Source of the DNA: Ruminococcaceae bacterium OttesenSCG-928-O06
GTDB taxonomy: Bacteria > Bacillota > Clostridia > Oscillospirales > Ruminococcaceae
Assembly: GCA_030265505.1 (NCBI GenBank)
Contig: JAJDGD010000001.1
Location: forward strand, 1 to 64,000
Direction: 5' to 3'
DNA length: 64,000 nucleotides
This document shows positions 28,974-38,996 of this stretch, piece after piece (within the stretch, counting starts at the first letter, position 1; each line of letters begins with the position of its first letter). Position numbers and translations under genes: made by a program. Under the pieces are notes generated by a model, which was given only the letters and a program-made list of their open reading frames with translations, was not told the origin of the DNA and ran no database searches.

Positions 28974-30049
28974 CCCTTCGTTGTAGCCTGAAAATCAAGC
29001 TGGGTTGCCATTTCCTTTTGTTTCGAGGGGAAAAGATGAGCGTAGCGGTAAGTAATATCTATGCTCTCGTGACCAACACGGTCAGCGATTGCCAGAGCGG
29101 AGAAGCCCATATCAATCAAGAGGCTAACGTGGCTGTGACGAATATCATGGATTCTAATACGTTTGACCCCGGTCGCCTTGCTGCCCCTGTCCATTTCGTG
29201 GTGCAGATAGTGCTTGCTGATAGGGAAAATGCGGTCATTGGATTTTGCGCCATAGAACATCTTAATGTAGTCCTGCATCTCCTGAGAGAGGAAATCCGGC
29301 ATCAAGATTTTTCGATTGCTTTTCTTGGTCTTGGGCGTGGTAATGATGTCTTTGCCTTTGAGTCGCTGATACGATTTTGAAATGGAAAGTATACCTCTTT
29401 CAAAGTCAAAGTCAGCGGGCGTGAGGGCTAATAACTCCCCTACTCGAATGCCGCACCAATAGAGCACCTGAAAAGCATAGTAGGACATTGGCTTATCCAT
29501 CATGGCATCAGAGAATTGCTGATACTCGGCTTTCGTCCAGAACAACATCTCCTTCCGTTCCTCTACGCCCATGTTACCAGCCTTTGCTGCCGGATTGAGC
29601 CGGAGGTCATAATAGCGCACGGCGTGGTTGAATATTGCACTGAGCTGATTATGGATGGTCTTGAGATAGGTTGCAGAATGAAGGTTGCCTCTGGCATCCT
29701 TGATGGTGCGAATCTCATTCTGCCAGTCGATAACATCTTTTGCCGTAATATCGCACAGCGTGCGCTTTGCAAAGTAGGGTAAAATCTTTTTGTCGATGAT
29801 GCTTTCTTTGGTCAGCCAGGTGTTTTCTTTCAAGCGAGGTTTTATGTCCTTTTTATATAGCTCTACAAAGCTGTCAAAGGGCATTTCCACGTCTGCCTGC
29901 TTCTGCTGCAAAAACTCTCGCTCCCAATCAAGGGCATCCTTCCGGGTTGCAAAGCCACGCTTGCACTTCTGCTTGCGTTCTCCCTTCCAGTCGGTATATC
30001 GCGCCATGACATACCATGTTTTTGTATCTTCGTTTTTGAAAATTGGCAT
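28970..30049 (-). CDS. int: Tyrosine-type site-specific integrase
   Basis: MPIFKNEDTKTWYVMARYTDWKGERKQKCKRGFATRKDALDWEREF; catalytic CGIRVGELLAL, IRIHDIRHSHVSLLIDMG, VGHESIDITYRYAHL. Confidence 0.95.
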   Translation of the reverse strand: MPIFKNEDTKTWYVMARYTDWKGERKQKCKRGFATRKDALDWEREFLQQKQADVEMPFDSFVELYKKDIKPRLKENTWLTKESIIDKKILPYFAKRTLCDITAKDVIDWQNEIRTIKDARGNLHSATYLKTIHNQLSAIFNHAVRYYDLRLNPAAKAGNMGVEERKEMLFWTKAEYQQFSDAMMDKPMSYYAFQVLYWCGIRVGELLALTPADFDFERGILSISKSYQRLKGKDIITTPKTKKSNRKILMPDFLSQEMQDYIKMFYGAKSNDRIFPISKHYLHHEMDRGSKATGVKRIRIHDIRHSHVSLLIDMGFSALAIADRVGHESIDITYRYAHLFPSKQKEMATQLDFQATTKG

Positions 30050-30062
30050 TTTTCGTACCTCC

Positions 30063-30272
30063 TCAGTTTTTTGTGGGTGAGCCGTAGAATTTCTCATAAA
30101 AGAACCTGCGGTCAATGCGTCCGGCAATGACGATGCAGCCCTTTTGCTTGAGTTCTTCATTCAACTTGCGGATGAGCTTATAGGCGTATGGCTCCGATAC
30201 ATCCAGAGCCTCCGCAACCTCCTTTACCCGCATAAACAGTTTTTCCGCCAAATTATTTCCTCCTATTTTCAT
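30063..30272 (-). CDS. Excisionase-like small HTH protein
   Basis: LFMRVKEVAEALDVSEPYAYKLIRKLNEELKQKGCIVIAGRIDRRFFYEKFYG, immediately upstream of int. Confidence 0.75.
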   Translation of the reverse strand: MKIGGNNLAEKLFMRVKEVAEALDVSEPYAYKLIRKLNEELKQKGCIVIAGRIDRRFFYEKFYGSPTKN

Positions 30273-30412
30273 TTGTCTTAGACATGCCGCAGATGCCACC
30301 CTGCGTCCTGTGGCTGCCCACGCCACAGGTTTCGTGTCGGGGTACTTTCTGAATCGCCTCCCGATTCGCCCGGGCGATACACACCATTACCGTGATGTGC
30401 GACGGCTATTCA

Positions 30413-30543
30413 CTAAGCGTATTTGCTTAGCTTGTGATTTCATTATACTAAGCATTATTGTTAAAGTCAAGTGGTTTGCGAAAAAATGTTTAACTTTTTT
30501 GTTAAAGTTTTTATTGACTATCCCTAAGCATATATGCTATACT
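30413..30543. promoter_or_regulatory. Divergent promoter region with CTAAGC-N6-GCTTAG-type operators
   Basis: Operators 30413-30430, 30448-30464, 30524-30541; plus promoter TTGACT (30514) N18 TATACT (30538); minus promoter TTGACT (30470-30465) N17 TATAAT (30447-30442). Confidence 0.65.
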
Positions 30544-30576
30544 CATTTCAACAGAGTACAGACAGGAGATGGCAAT

Positions 30577-31098
30577 ATGGCGATTGGTGAAAGAATCCAC
30601 TTTCTGCGCAATTTGCGTGGGATGACACAAAAATATCTTGGTCAGGCGGTCGGCTTTCCTGAAAAGACCGCCGATGTACGCATGGCGCAATACGAATCCG
30701 GTACACGAACACCGAAAGCTGATTTGACCAAAACCCTTGCTAACATCTTGGAGGTATCTCCTCATGCGCTGGACGTGCCGGACATCGACAGCGATATTGG
30801 GCTGATGCACACCTTATTCACCCTTGAAGATTTGCGCGGCCTTCGTGTGACAGAGGTCGATGGCGAGGTCTGCATTAAGCTGGATCAGAGCACTGGCAAA
30901 ACCTATGACGAGATGTCCCAGATGCTTTTTGCATGGCTTGAGCAGGCTAAGAAGCTTGAAGCCGGGGAAATCACCAAAGAGGAATATGACCAATGGCGGT
31001 ACAGGTATCCCGAATTTGACACCACGCAGCGGTGGGTCAAGGTTCCATCCCAGGAACTGAGTGATTACCTCGTAGAAGCCCTCAAAGACAAGAAATAA
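30577..31098 (+). CDS. CI-like XRE-family transcriptional regulator
   Basis: MAIGERIHFLRNLRGMTQKYLGQAVGFPEKTADVRMAQYESGTRTPKADLTKTLANILEVS. Confidence 0.9.
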   Translation: MAIGERIHFLRNLRGMTQKYLGQAVGFPEKTADVRMAQYESGTRTPKADLTKTLANILEVSPHALDVPDIDSDIGLMHTLFTLEDLRGLRVTEVDGEVCIKLDQSTGKTYDEMSQMLFAWLEQAKKLEAGEITKEEYDQWRYRYPEFDTTQRWVKVPSQELSDYLVEALKDKK

Positions 31099-31116
31099 GC
31101 ACCTTTTCGGAACATA

Positions 31117-31156
31117 AAAAACGGTCTTGCTGACAGCAAATCAGCAAGACCGTTTT
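31117..31156. terminator. Terminator after CI-like regulator
   Basis: AAAACGGTCTTGCTGA-cagcaaa-TCAGCAAGACCGTTTT. Confidence 0.8.
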
Positions 31157-31244
31157 CAATGGATAGGGCAGTGGCAACACAGCGGCAACAGGTAAAACAC
31201 ACCTGCAAACCACCTGCGGCACAGAATAAGTGCCCAAATGCTCC

Positions 31245-31263
31245 TGTTATCAAACTGTTATCA
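31245..31263. repeat. Arm-type direct repeats TGTTATCA x2 (31245, 31256)
   Basis: Same octamer, same orientation and same 11-bp period as the left-end repeats. Confidence 0.6.
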
Positions 31264-31269
31264 AAAGGC

Positions 31270-31316
31270 AAAAAGAAATCCCGGAAAGCCGCTTAAATAG
31301 CGAGTTTCCGGGATAG
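31270..31316 (-). terminator. Terminator for guaA located inside the element end
   Basis: Minus strand ATCCCGGAAA...TTTCCGGGAT followed by TTCTTTTTGCC. Confidence 0.65.
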
Positions 31317-31322
31317 TTTTAT

Positions 31323-32849
31323 CTACTCCCACTCTATCGTGCTGGGCGGTTTCGTCGTACAATCGTATAAAATTCGGTTCACGCCGGACACCTCGTTCAC
31401 AATACGGGTAGAGATACGCTCCAGCACCTCGTACGGGATGCGCGCCCAGTCGCTTGTCATGGCATCGGTGCTGGTAACCGCGCGGATGCCCACCGCATGG
31501 GCATAGGTGCGCTCGTCGCCCATCACGCCCACGCTGCGCAGGTTGGGCAGCACGGTGAAGTACTGCCAAATTTCCTCGTCCAGGTGTGCGGCGGCAATCT
31601 CCTGGCGCAAAATGGCGTCGCTCTCGCGCAGGATGAAAAGCTTGTCCTCCCGCACTTCGCCAAGGCAGCGCACCGCAAGCCCCGGGCCCGGGAAAGGCTG
31701 CCTTTGCACAATAAACCGCGGAATACCAAGCTGCGTGCCCACCCGGCGCACCTCGTCCTTAAACAGCAGACGCAGCGGCTCCAAAAGCGTGAAACCCAGC
31801 TTTTCGGGCAGGCCGCCCACGTTGTGGTGGCTTTTTATCAACGCGGCATCCCCTACCCCGCTCTCAATAATGTCCGGGTAAATAGTGCCCTGCAGCAAAA
31901 AGTCCATCTTGCCCAGCTTTTGGGCCTCCTCGGTGAATACCTCTATAAACTCCGCGCCGATGATCTTGCGCTTCTGCTCGGGGTCTGTAACGCCGGCAAG
32001 CTTTGCCAAAAAGCGTTCTCCCGCATTCACGCGTATCACGTTCAGCTTGAATTCTTTGGCCAGGGTATCCATCACCTCGTCGCCTTCGTTTTTGCGCATC
32101 AGGCCGTGGTCTACAAACACGCAGGTCAGGCGCTCGCCAATGGCCTTGTGGGTAAGCACGGCACAAACGGTGCTGTCCACCCCGCCGGAAAGGGCACACA
32201 GCACCCGCCCTTCGCCCACAGTTTTTTGGATGTCCTCGATGGTGGCCTGCACAAAGCTGGCGGTAGTCCAGTCTCCGGTGCAGCCGCACACCTCGTACAA
32301 AAATACGCGCAAAAAGGCCCGGCCAAAGGGCGTGTGCTCCACCTCGGGGTGGAACTGCACGGCATACAGCTTGCGCGCCGCATCCTCTATGGCCGCATAG
32401 GGGCACAGCTCGCTGGTGGCGGTGGTGGCAAAGCCCGCCGGCGGCTGCACAATCTGGTCGTTGTGGCTCATCCAGGAAACGTCGCTGTCCACCACCTGCT
32501 GGATGAGCCCGCCCGTGGCCTGTATCGGGATTTTGCCAAACTCCTGGCGCTGTTGCCGCTCCACCTTGCCGCCCAGGGCCTGGGCCATCAGCTGGGCGCC
32601 GTAGCAAATGCCCAAAATGGGGATGCCCATGTCATACACGGCCGCATCAATGTCGGGCGCGCTTGGCTGGTACACGCTGGCCGGCCCCCCGGTGAAGATG
32701 ATGCCCACAGGCTTTTTCTCGCGAATGGCCTTTATGGCGTCCTTGTAGGGCACCACCTCGCAGTATACGTTGTTTTCCCGCACCCGGCGGGCAATCAGCT
32801 GGTTATATTGGCCGCCAAAATCCACAATGATGATGGTTTGATGTGACAA
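31323..32849 (-). CDS. guaA: GMP synthase (glutamine-hydrolysing)
   Basis: [49 protein letters not shown], ends [13 protein letters not shown]. Confidence 0.97.
   Translation of the reverse strand: MSHQTIIIVDFGGQYNQLIARRVRENNVYCEVVPYKDAIKAIREKKPVGIIFTGGPASVYQPSAPDIDAAVYDMGIPILGICYGAQLMAQALGGKVERQQRQEFGKIPIQATGGLIQQVVDSDVSWMSHNDQIVQPPAGFATTATSELCPYAAIEDAARKLYAVQFHPEVEHTPFGRAFLRVFLYEVCGCTGDWTTASFVQATIEDIQKTVGEGRVLCALSGGVDSTVCAVLTHKAIGERLTCVFVDHGLMRKNEGDEVMDTLAKEFKLNVIRVNAGERFLAKLAGVTDPEQKRKIIGAEFIEVFTEEAQKLGKMDFLLQGTIYPDIIESGVGDAALIKSHHNVGGLPEKLGFTLLEPLRLLFKDEVRRVGTQLGIPRFIVQRQPFPGPGLAVRCLGEVREDKLFILRESDAILRQEIAAAHLDEEIWQYFTVLPNLRSVGVMGDERTYAHAVGIRAVTSTDAMTSDWARIPYEVLERISTRIVNEVSGVNRILYDCTTKPPSTIEWE
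31324..31334. repeat. attachment core, right copy (overlaps guaA stop codon)
   Basis: TACTCCCACTC identical to 21922-21932. Confidence 0.8.
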
Positions 32850-32957
32850 ATGGGTTCCTCCTCTGTTTGTGCGTTGGATGTATATCCTTTATTTTACAAT
32901 AAATGCCTATGCAAAGAAAGGGCTTTTTGCTATTCTATGGGCTGGGCAACTGTTCCC

Positions 32958-32997
32958 ATATAAAAAAGAAAGCCCCGCGGGGCTTTCTTTTTTATAT
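32958..32997. terminator. 40-bp perfect palindrome terminator downstream of tuf
   Basis: ATATAAAAAAGAAAGCCCCGCGGGGCTTTCTTTTTTATAT. Confidence 0.88.
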
Positions 32998-33005
32998 GTT
33001 CAAAC

Positions 33006-34208
33006 TTACTCGTTGATCTTGATGACAACGCCGGAGCCAACGGTGCGCCCACCCTCGCGGATGGCGAAACGCAGGCCTTCCTCGATGGCGATGGGGGTGA
33101 TGAGCTCCACGTTCATCTCGATGTTGTCGCCGGGCATAACCATCTCAACGCCCTCGGGCAGGGAGATGACGCCGGTCACATCGGTGGTGCGGAAGTAGAA
33201 CTGGGGGCGGTAGTTGTTAAAAAACGCGGTGTGGCGGCCGCCCTCGTCTTTTTTTAGCACATACACCTGGCCCTGAAACTTGGTGTGGGGCTTGATGCTG
33301 CCGGGTTTTGCCAGCACCTGGCCACGTTCAATCTCGTCACGGGCAACGCCACGCAGCAAAGCGCCCACGTTGTCGCCGGCACGGGCGTCGTCCAGGGTTT
33401 TGCGGAACATCTCAAGGCCGGTAACCGTAGTTTTGCGGCTCTCGTCGTTCAGGCCCACAAGCTCCACTTCCTCGCCCACCTTAACGGTGCCACGCTCCAC
33501 ACGGCCGGTGGCAACGGTGCCGCGGCCGGTAATGGTCATGGTGTCCTCAACAGGCATCAGGAAGGGCAGGTCCTCTTTGCGCTCGGGGGTGGGGATAAAC
33601 TCATCCACCGCGTTCATCAGGGCCAGAATGCTCTGATACTCGGGAGCGTCCTGCTCTTTCGAGTCGCTCTCCAGTGCCTGCAAGGCGCTGCCCTGGATGA
33701 TGGGGGTGTCGTCGCCCGGGAAATCGTACATGGAAAGCAAATCGCGAATTTCCATCTCCACCAGCTCCAGCAGCTCGGGGTCGTCCACCTGGTCCACTTT
33801 GTTCATGTACACAACAATGTAGGGCACGCCCACCTGGCGCGCCAGCACGATGTGCTCACGGGTTTGGGGCATGGGGCCGTCGGCCGCGCTAACCACCAGA
33901 ATGGCACCGTCCATCTGCGCCGCGCCGGTGATCATGTTCTTCACATAGTCGGCGTGGCCGGGGCAGTCCACATGGGCGTAGTGGCGGTTCTCGGTCTCAT
34001 ATTCCACATGGGATGTATTGATGGTAATGCCGCGCTCCCGCTCTTCGGGGGCTTTGTCTATCATGTCATAGCTTTCAAATTGGGCCTGGCCCTTGAAAGA
34101 CAACACCTTGGTAATGGCAGCGGTGAGGGTGGTTTTGCCGTGGTCAACATGGCCGATGGTGCCGATGTTGATATGGGGTTTGGTGCGTTCAAATTTCGCT
34201 TTTCCCAT
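33006..34208 (-). CDS. tuf: Translation elongation factor Tu
   Basis: [32 protein letters not shown]...[26 protein letters not shown]. Confidence 0.98.
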   Translation of the reverse strand: MGKAKFERTKPHINIGTIGHVDHGKTTLTAAITKVLSFKGQAQFESYDMIDKAPEERERGITINTSHVEYETENRHYAHVDCPGHADYVKNMITGAAQMDGAILVVSAADGPMPQTREHIVLARQVGVPYIVVYMNKVDQVDDPELLELVEMEIRDLLSMYDFPGDDTPIIQGSALQALESDSKEQDAPEYQSILALMNAVDEFIPTPERKEDLPFLMPVEDTMTITGRGTVATGRVERGTVKVGEEVELVGLNDESRKTTVTGLEMFRKTLDDARAGDNVGALLRGVARDEIERGQVLAKPGSIKPHTKFQGQVYVLKKDEGGRHTAFFNNYRPQFYFRTTDVTGVISLPEGVEMVMPGDNIEMNVELITPIAIEEGLRFAIREGGRTVGSGVVIKINE

Positions 34209-34353
34209 GGATCTATTGTCCTCCTTCAATTGTCGAAATCAGCATGTATTGTCATTCTACTAAAAAGCGCTTGAAAAATCAAGCAATTTTACACAACTTG
34301 CCCCCCGTGGGGCAAAGGGTTGCAACAGGGGTGGAACAGCCGGCCTTGGGCCG

Positions 34354-36474
34354 CTAGGTTTTGGCGTGGCCATGCACGATATTTTCGGCCACGTTCTTGG
34401 GCACCTGGGCGTAATGGCTGGGCTCCATGCTGTACTGGCCGCGGCCCTGGGTTTTGCTGCGCAAATCCGTCGCATAGCCAAACATGCCCGAGAGGGGCAC
34501 CAGTGCGTTCACCTGGGTGCCGCTGCCGATGGACTCCATGCCCTGAATCTGCCCGCGGCGGGCGTTCAAATCGCCAATCACGTCGCCGGTATACTCCTCC
34601 GGCACCGTCACGGCAATCTTCATAATGGGCTCCAGGATGATGGGGTCGGCCTTGCGCATGGCGTCCTTAAATGCCATACTGCCGGCAATTTTAAACGCCA
34701 TCTCGGAGGAGTCCACCTCGTGGAAGCTGCCGTCGTACAAGGTTACCTTCACGTCCACCACCGGGTAGCCGGCCAAAACACCGGCCTGCATGGCACCCTT
34801 GATGCCTGCGTCCACCGCAGGGATGTACTCCTTGGGGATGGTGCCCTGGGTGATGGCGTTGACAAACTCGTACCCGGCGCCGGCCTCGTTCGGCTCCATG
34901 CGAATTTTGACATGGCCGTACTGGCCCTTGCCGCCGGACTGACGGGCGTACTTCGTGTCCTGCTGTGCCTCGCTGCGGATGGTCTCGCGGTAGGCCACCT
35001 GAGGTGCGCCCACGTTGGCTTCCACCTTGAACTCGCGCAACAGGCGGTCCACGATGATCTCGAGGTGTAACTCGCCCATGCCGGCAATGATGGTTTGCCC
35101 CGTCTCCTCGTCCGTATAGGTTTTGAAGGTGGGGTCTTCCTCGGCCAGCTTGGAAAGGGCGATGCCCATTTTCTCTTGGCCGGCCTTGGTCTTGGGCTCA
35201 ATGGCCACACGGATGACCGGCTCGGGGAAGTCCATGCTTTCCAGGATGATGGGATGGCGCTCGTCGCACAGGGTATCGCCTGTGGTGGTGTTTTTCAGCC
35301 CCACCGCGGCGGCAATATCGCCGGCGTAGCACTCGGTCAAATCCTGGCGGGAGTTGGCGTGCATCTGCAAAATGCGGCCCATGCGCTCGCTATGGTCCTT
35401 CACGCTGTTGTACACGCCGCTGCCGCTTTTGGCAATGCCGGAATACACGCGGAAGTAGCACAGCTTGCCCACAAAGGGGTCTGTGGCAATTTTGAAGGCC
35501 AGGGCCGCGAAGGGGGCGTCGTCCGCCGAGGGGCGGCTCTCCTCTTCGTCGGTTTTGGGGTTGATGCCGCGGATGTCTTCCACATCGGTGGGGGCGGGCA
35601 TGTAGTCCACAATTGCGTCCAGTAACAGCTGCACGCCCTTGTTCTTGTAGGACGTGCCGCACACCACCGGTACAATGGTGTTCTCAATGGTCTCTTTGCG
35701 GATGGCGGCCTTCAGTTCCGCCTTGGAAATCTCCTCGTCGGACAAAAACTTCTCCATCAGCCCCTCGTCGTAGGTGGCAACGGCCTCCACCATCTCGTCG
35801 TGGTACTTTTGGGCCAGTTCCTTCATGTCCTCGGGAATTTCCTCCACGCGGATGTCCTTGCCCAGGTCATCGTAGTAGACGATGGCCTGCATGTCTACCA
35901 AATCGATGATGCCGCGGAAGTTCTCCTCGGCGCCAATGGGCAACTGGATGGGCACCGGGGTGCATTTCAGCCGGTCCACCATCATGTCGATGACATGGTA
36001 AAAATCGGCGCCCATGATGTCCATCTTGTTGACATACACCATGCGGGGCACATTGTACTTGTCGGCCTGGCGCCACACGGTCTCGCTCTGGGGCTCCACG
36101 CCGCCTTTGGCGGCCAGCACGGTAACGCTACCGTCCAAAACGCGCAGGCTGCGCTCCACTTCCACGGTGAAGTCCACATGGCCGGGGGTGTCGATAATAT
36201 TGATGCGATGACGGTTTTTCTTGGCCGCAGCCGGGTCGTCGGCATAATCGGAATGGTACCAATAGCAGGTGGTGGCAGCACTGGTAATCGTGATGCCGCG
36301 CTCTTGCTCTTGCTCCATCCAGTCCATGGTGGCGGCGCCGTCGTGCACCTCACCCAGCTTGTGGTTAATGCCCGTATAGAACAAAATCCGCTCGGTGGTG
36401 GTGGTTTTGCCGGCGTCTATGTGCGCCATGATACCGATGTTTCTCGTCATCTGCAGAGAAACGTCTCTTGGCAT
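34354..36474 (-). CDS. fusA: Translation elongation factor G
   Basis: [35 protein letters not shown]...[21 protein letters not shown]. Confidence 0.97.
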   Translation of the reverse strand: MPRDVSLQMTRNIGIMAHIDAGKTTTTERILFYTGINHKLGEVHDGAATMDWMEQEQERGITITSAATTCYWYHSDYADDPAAAKKNRHRINIIDTPGHVDFTVEVERSLRVLDGSVTVLAAKGGVEPQSETVWRQADKYNVPRMVYVNKMDIMGADFYHVIDMMVDRLKCTPVPIQLPIGAEENFRGIIDLVDMQAIVYYDDLGKDIRVEEIPEDMKELAQKYHDEMVEAVATYDEGLMEKFLSDEEISKAELKAAIRKETIENTIVPVVCGTSYKNKGVQLLLDAIVDYMPAPTDVEDIRGINPKTDEEESRPSADDAPFAALAFKIATDPFVGKLCYFRVYSGIAKSGSGVYNSVKDHSERMGRILQMHANSRQDLTECYAGDIAAAVGLKNTTTGDTLCDERHPIILESMDFPEPVIRVAIEPKTKAGQEKMGIALSKLAEEDPTFKTYTDEETGQTIIAGMGELHLEIIVDRLLREFKVEANVGAPQVAYRETIRSEAQQDTKYARQSGGKGQYGHVKIRMEPNEAGAGYEFVNAITQGTIPKEYIPAVDAGIKGAMQAGVLAGYPVVDVKVTLYDGSFHEVDSSEMAFKIAGSMAFKDAMRKADPIILEPIMKIAVTVPEEYTGDVIGDLNARRGQIQGMESIGSGTQVNALVPLSGMFGYATDLRSKTQGRGQYSMEPSHYAQVPKNVAENIVHGHAKT

Positions 36475-36586
36475 AAGTTCTCCTTTAATCATGCTTGTGC
36501 CCGCGCCGGGGTGTGCCGCAGCGCGGGCAGGGCAAGCCGCCTATGGTGGGCCTGCCGGGGTTTTTTGCTTGGCGGGAATGGCCGCC

Positions 36587-37057
36587 TTAGTACCTGTAGT
36601 GGGCAAAGGCACGGTTGGCGTCGGCCATCTTGTGGGTATCCTCGCGGCGCTTCACGGCGGCGCCGGTGTTGTTGGCCGCATCCATAATCTCGGCCGCCAG
36701 CCGCTCGCGCATCGTGCGCTCGCCGCGGCTTCTGGAAAAACTGGTAAGCCAGCGCAGGCCCAGGGTAACGCGGCGCTCGGGGCGCACCTCCAGCGGCACC
36801 TGGTAGGTGCTGCCGCCCACGCGGCGGGCCTTTACTTCTAAGCTGGGCATGATGTTCTCCAGTGCTTTTTCGAACATCTCCAGCGGGTCGTTGCCGGTTT
36901 TTTCGCGCACAATATCAAAGGCATCGTACACAATACGCTGGGCAACGCCCTTTTTGCCGTCATACATGACGTTGTTGATCAGGCGAGTAACCATTTGGGA
37001 GTTGTACACAGGGTCTGCCAGAGGCACCCGTTTTGGAACATTCCCTCTTCTTGGCAT
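36587..37057 (-). CDS. rpsG: 30S ribosomal protein S7
   Basis: 156 aa [47 protein letters not shown]. Confidence 0.97.
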   Translation of the reverse strand: MPRRGNVPKRVPLADPVYNSQMVTRLINNVMYDGKKGVAQRIVYDAFDIVREKTGNDPLEMFEKALENIMPSLEVKARRVGGSTYQVPLEVRPERRVTLGLRWLTSFSRSRGERTMRERLAAEIMDAANNTGAAVKRREDTHKMADANRAFAHYRY

Positions 37058-37298
37058 CGCTCTTCCCTCCTTCATTAGGAAATGAAATCATCGGTACTCG
37101 GGGGTAACAAGGCTGTGTCCGTCACCCGCTGCGGCGGCTTTGCCGCCTACGGCTCACGCGGCTGTTGGCCGTGTTCGCCGTGCATCGGGCGTCAGGTGTT
37201 TGCTTCGCAAGCCACCTGCCGGCACAAAGTGCCCCCGTCTTGCCGCAGAAAGGGAACATCTATATGCATCCCTTTATCGGGCAAAAATCTGCTTTTTA

Positions 37299-37715
37299 TC
37301 AGGTCTTTTTGGGGCGCTTGGCGCCATACTTGCTGCGCGCCTGGCCACGGCCGGCAACACCCTGGGTGTCCAGCGTGCCACGGATGATGTGGTAGCGCAC
37401 GCCCGGCAGGTCCTTCACACGGCCGCCACGAATCAGCACCACGCTGTGCTCTTGCAGGTTGTGGCCAACACCGGGGATGTAGCTAGAAACCTCGATGTTG
37501 TTACTCAGCCGTACACGGGCCACCTTGCGCAAAGCCGAGTTGGGCTTTTTGGGTGTCATGGTGCGCACTGCGGTGCAAACGCCACGCTTTTGGGGGCTGT
37601 TTTGGTTGGTGTACTGCTTTTTTTGGCTGTTGTAGTTCTTCCCCAGGGCGGGTGCGGTGCTTTTCCGCTCGCTCACCTCGCGGCCTTTGCGTACCAGTTG
37701 GTTGAATGTGGGCAT
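37299..37715 (-). CDS. rpsL: 30S ribosomal protein S12
   Basis: [24 protein letters not shown]...[19 protein letters not shown]...[13 protein letters not shown]. Confidence 0.97.
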   Translation of the reverse strand: MPTFNQLVRKGREVSERKSTAPALGKNYNSQKKQYTNQNSPQKRGVCTAVRTMTPKKPNSALRKVARVRLSNNIEVSSYIPGVGHNLQEHSVVLIRGGRVKDLPGVRYHIIRGTLDTQGVAGRGQARSKYGAKRPKKT

Positions 37716-38019
37716 GGTTTTCCTCCTTCCATAAAGCGCTCTTTGCGGGGGCATGCGCCCCGGCTTGTATCGTAAAGCCGGAAGCCCGGCCCAATACCTT
37801 TTTCATGGTGTTTTTGCCTCGCGGCCGCATAAAAAAAGCCGCACAAAAACACCTGCCCATATTTGGGCAGCAGGATAATTGTACAGGGTTTACCTTATGT
37901 TGTCAATGTTTTTTTCAGGCGTGGCGGTGGGTGCGCCCAAGCCGCAGAGGGGCCACAGGCCCCAAGCAGCAGGGCGCGCCCACAAGGCCGGCAGTTGGCT
38001 TTGCGCAAAGCGCGCCCTG

Positions 38020-38961
38020 TTATACGGCCGGTGCCCTGCCCACGGCAATCCTGTCCAGGCCGGCAAGGTCCTTATGTATCTCCACGTCCCCATAGCCGTT
38101 TTGCACTAAGATGTCCCGCACTGCGGGGCCCTGGGCGGCGCCAATCTCGAACACAAGGTATCCGCCGGGCTTTAGCTTGCCCATATAATCCCGGGCAATT
38201 CCCCTGTAAAACAGCAGGCCGTCCTCCCCTGCCGGGGGCACCAGGGCCTCTTTCGGCTCGTGGTATAGTTCGGGCGCAAGGCGCGCATACTCTGCCGGGG
38301 TAACATAGGGCGGGTTCGAGATAAGCAAATCTAAGCTGCGTGCCGCCAGCTCTTTATAATAGGTAAGGGCATCCGCCTGCACGGCGCGCGGGGCACCGGC
38401 GCCGGGGTTTGCCGCGGCAAAGGCCGCGATGTTTTTGCCAAGCCAGGCAAAGGCGTCCTCGTGCAGCTCCACCGCCGCCACGCGGGCTGCGGGCAAAAGG
38501 CTTTGCAGCCCCAGGGCCAAGGCGCCGCTGCCTGCACACAGGTCTAAAATGGCAAGGCCCTGGCCCGCCGCGGGCCCTTTGGGGGCAGCGTTTTGCTGCA
38601 CGCAGGCACCTTGCGGTTCGTCTGGCTGGCCGCTATTGCGCGGGGCCCCGCCGCAAAGCGCCGCGGCGTACAGGCATACCTCTTCGGTCTCGCTGCGGGG
38701 CACCAGCACGCCGGGCCCCACCATAATCTCCAGCCCCAAAAAGGGCCAGGCGCCTACAATATACTGCAGCGGGGCACGCGCCGCACGCTTTTGCGCCGCC
38801 TGCCACACCCGCTGCCAGGCATCGGGCGCAAGGGACCCCTGCGCAAAACGGGAGGCCCCCGCAAAATGCTGCAGCAGCACCTGCGCTTCGAAGCCGGCGT
38901 TTTCAACGCCGGCTTCACCAAGCAGTGCTTTTACGCTGTTGTACGCCTCGCGGATATCCAT
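38020..38961 (-). CDS. prmC: Peptide chain release factor N5-glutamine methyltransferase
   Basis: LQYIVGAWPFLGLEIMVGPGVLVPRSETE, LDLCAGSGALALGLQ, DLLISNPPYVTPAE (NPPY). Confidence 0.92.
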   Translation of the reverse strand: MDIREAYNSVKALLGEAGVENAGFEAQVLLQHFAGASRFAQGSLAPDAWQRVWQAAQKRAARAPLQYIVGAWPFLGLEIMVGPGVLVPRSETEEVCLYAAALCGGAPRNSGQPDEPQGACVQQNAAPKGPAAGQGLAILDLCAGSGALALGLQSLLPAARVAAVELHEDAFAWLGKNIAAFAAANPGAGAPRAVQADALTYYKELAARSLDLLISNPPYVTPAEYARLAPELYHEPKEALVPPAGEDGLLFYRGIARDYMGKLKPGGYLVFEIGAAQGPAVRDILVQNGYGDVEIHKDLAGLDRIAVGRAPAV

Positions 38962-38996
38962 ACCGTCCTCTTGTGTGCGTGCGCCGGGGTTTGGCC

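Larger units (their letters stand above)
21922..31334. mobile_element. Integrative mobilizable element (tyrosine-integrase type) inserted at the 3' end of guaA
   Basis: 11-bp direct repeat TACTCCCACTC at both ends, one overlapping the guaA stop codon; int, xis-like, CI-like, mobC-like, repA-like, MobV relaxase and cargo; visibly AT-richer than flanks. Confidence 0.88.

Noticed and set aside
32958-32997. 40-bp perfect palindrome as a possible novel element
   Set aside because: GC-rich core with flanking A/T runs right after tuf; fully explained as a strong terminator.
37299-37715. Possible streptomycin-resistance variant in RpsL
   Set aside because: [11 protein letters not shown] and [13 protein letters not shown] retain the usual lysines; appears wild type.
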